A stretch of DNA of 64,000 nt, taken from positions 2,542,001-2,606,000 of the forward strand of contig NZ_CP051155.1 of assembly GCF_012277275.1 (NCBI RefSeq), in the 5' to 3' direction. A program made the translations under genes and the position numbers. The notes under the pieces are model-generated. The model was not told where the DNA came from. It saw only the letters and a program-made list of their open reading frames with translations, and made no database searches. Source of the DNA: Gephyromycinifex aptenodytis. Its GTDB lineage: Bacteria; Actinomycetota; Actinomycetes; Actinomycetales; Dermatophilaceae. Shown here in pieces: positions 63,109 through 64,000 of this stretch (position 1 is the stretch's first letter; the number at the start of each line of letters is the position of its first letter).

Positions 63109-64000
63109 GTGAAGCGCTCTTTGTTCCGGCAAAATAATAGCCTAGGCCAGGTGACTGCGAGGCCCGTCCGTCGCGCAGGACGAAACGCCATTTTATCGGC
63201 CGCCTGCATCGGCCTCATGTTGTTCTCGTCTTCCCATTTGACGAATGCCCTCCCAGGTGGCCACCCTACGGGCGGCGCGAATAGCGGCCCTATGGCGTTT
63301 CGCCCATATGTCGAACAAGTGGCGATACCTGTGAGTCGCCCCGGGTCTCTAGTGGCCGAAGTCACCCCGCAAGGCCAGCGGGTGACCCATGTTCTTCTTA
63401 AGTACCCTCATGAGCTTCTCGGCATAGAGGACCTCAGATCTGCCTTTGAGGTAAAGGTAAAAGGCTTTCCCGGCGCGGACCCCGTAGTCACTCGGAACAT
63501 TGTGGAAGCATACTCATCCTTCGGTGCCCAGGTTGGGTCCCCGAGTGCGGGACGTTATGTGGTAATTAAGCTTGATGTGCGCGACAGTGCCTCAAGTGTC
63601 TGGGGGTCGGTGACCTCAAATGAGGACAAGATCGAGGTTGCAGAGGGTGTCCCCGGAAGCATAAAGAAAACATCCATACGGCAGCCAAAGAAGAGCCCCG
63701 TACCCCTCGAGGGGGTCACCTATACAGTTACGCAGGTGGGTCATCTAACGACCGCAGAGGGCGATGACGTGCCACCGTTTACTACGGAGATCGCACTGGA
63801 CTCTCAGAGAATCTTTGATCCCGCCTTATCGGAGTTCTCCCCAGGAAAGTATGACGATAAACTACCGAAATCTCAGCCGCTTCGCTATCAGCTGCGCGTG
63901 TCAAAGAAAAAGAATGCCCCCTTGGTGGTCTTCCTGCACGGATCTGGGCAGTATGGCGACGATAACATTTCCCAGCTGCTATCTTCCAGGGGTGCCGTTG
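63109..64000 (+). CDS. Secreted alpha/beta-hydrolase (esterase), truncated by the window edge
   Basis: The frame opens at GTG 63109 (GAAAGG 8 bases upstream) and remains open to the end of the window, giving at least 297 residues. A basic N-terminus and hydrophobic core (SAACIGLMLFSSSHLTNA, about 32-49) form a signal peptide. Residues about 65-240 look like a beta-rich Ig-like domain. The hydrolase domain begins near LRYQLRVSKKKNAPLVVFLHG, with the oxyanion-hole motif HGSGQYGDDN as in PHB-depolymerase-like and carboxylesterase-type proteins. The GxSxG nucleophile should lie beyond 64000. Codon use is richer in A/T than in neighbouring genes, hinting at recent acquisition. Confidence 0.8.
   Translation, partial: MKRSLFRQNNSLGQVTARPVRRAGRNAILSAACIGLMLFSSSHLTNALPGGHPTGGANSGPMAFRPYVEQVAIPVSRPGSLVAEVTPQGQRVTHVLLKYPHELLGIEDLRSAFEVKVKGFPGADPVVTRNIVEAYSSFGAQVGSPSAGRYVVIKLDVRDSASSVWGSVTSNEDKIEVAEGVPGSIKKTSIRQPKKSPVPLEGVTYTVTQVGHLTTAEGDDVPPFTTEIALDSQRIFDPALSEFSPGKYDDKLPKSQPLRYQLRVSKKKNAPLVVFLHGSGQYGDDNISQLLSSRGAV

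Overview
The window looks like chromosomal DNA of a GC-rich actinobacterium. Reading frames are dominated by G/C third positions, GTG starts are frequent, and several operons use 4-base ATGA/GTGA overlaps. A heterodimeric B12-dependent methylmalonyl-CoA mutase, a GlnRS, an EmrB/QacA-type exporter, DUF3817 and DUF3253 proteins and a chemotaxis receptor would fit a motile member of the Micrococcales, possibly Dermatophilaceae-like. That placement is inference from gene content only. No rRNA, tRNA, CRISPR array, prophage or insertion sequence was found.

Layout. 0-2.4 kb: ankyrin protein, nucleoside phosphorylase, a decayed flavoprotein remnant and a TetR regulator. 2.4-3.8 kb: a GH13 glycosidase divergent from that regulator, with two copies of a 13-bp palindrome between them. 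3.85-9.8 kb: a four-gene minus-strand operon (unknown 167-aa protein, mutA, mutB, meaB), every junction overlapping by 4 bp, preceded by a cobalamin riboswitch. 9.9-24.8 kb: housekeeping and transport genes (two Nudix, MMPL and DMT transporters, ThrE exporter, Tag glycosylase, FprA-like reductase, GlnRS). 24.8-30 kb: a ruined rpmB (L28) copy, an asparagine-synthetase-like protein, acetyl-type MetA and malic enzyme. 30.03-31.4 kb: a 1.37-kb gene-free interval with a dense array of short hairpins whose loops are almost all C4 (G4 on the other strand). 31.4-36.9 kb: Nudix, QacA-like exporter with its TetR regulator, leucine dehydrogenase, DUF808. 37-42.4 kb: a complete peptide/nickel-type ABC importer. 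42.4-49.3 kb: a carnitine-acyltransferase-like enzyme, glycogen phosphorylase, DUF1846 and rhomboid proteins. 49.4-53.5 kb: a btuFCD-like ABC importer plus an FhuF-like Fe-S protein, under a second cobalamin riboswitch. 53.6-64 kb: codBA, a secreted Pro-rich protein, a serine-less hydrolase, an MFS transporter, a chemotaxis receptor, and the beginning of a secreted esterase that runs off the window.

Themes. Vitamin B12 links two loci: import at 49-53 kb and use by methylmalonyl-CoA mutase at 4-9.8 kb, both preceded by cobalamin riboswitches on the coding strand. Glycogen/alpha-glucan use is represented by the GH13 enzyme and GlgP, cytosine salvage by codBA, and amino-acid metabolism by MetA, leucine dehydrogenase and the ThrE exporter.

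The strongest candidate for something undescribed is the hairpin array at 30.28-30.92 kb. Stem sequences differ but keep pairing, loop sequence is nearly constant, and the internal 89-bp repeat period is not a multiple of three, so it is not explained by coding. A good minus-strand promoter candidate sits just outside its right end.
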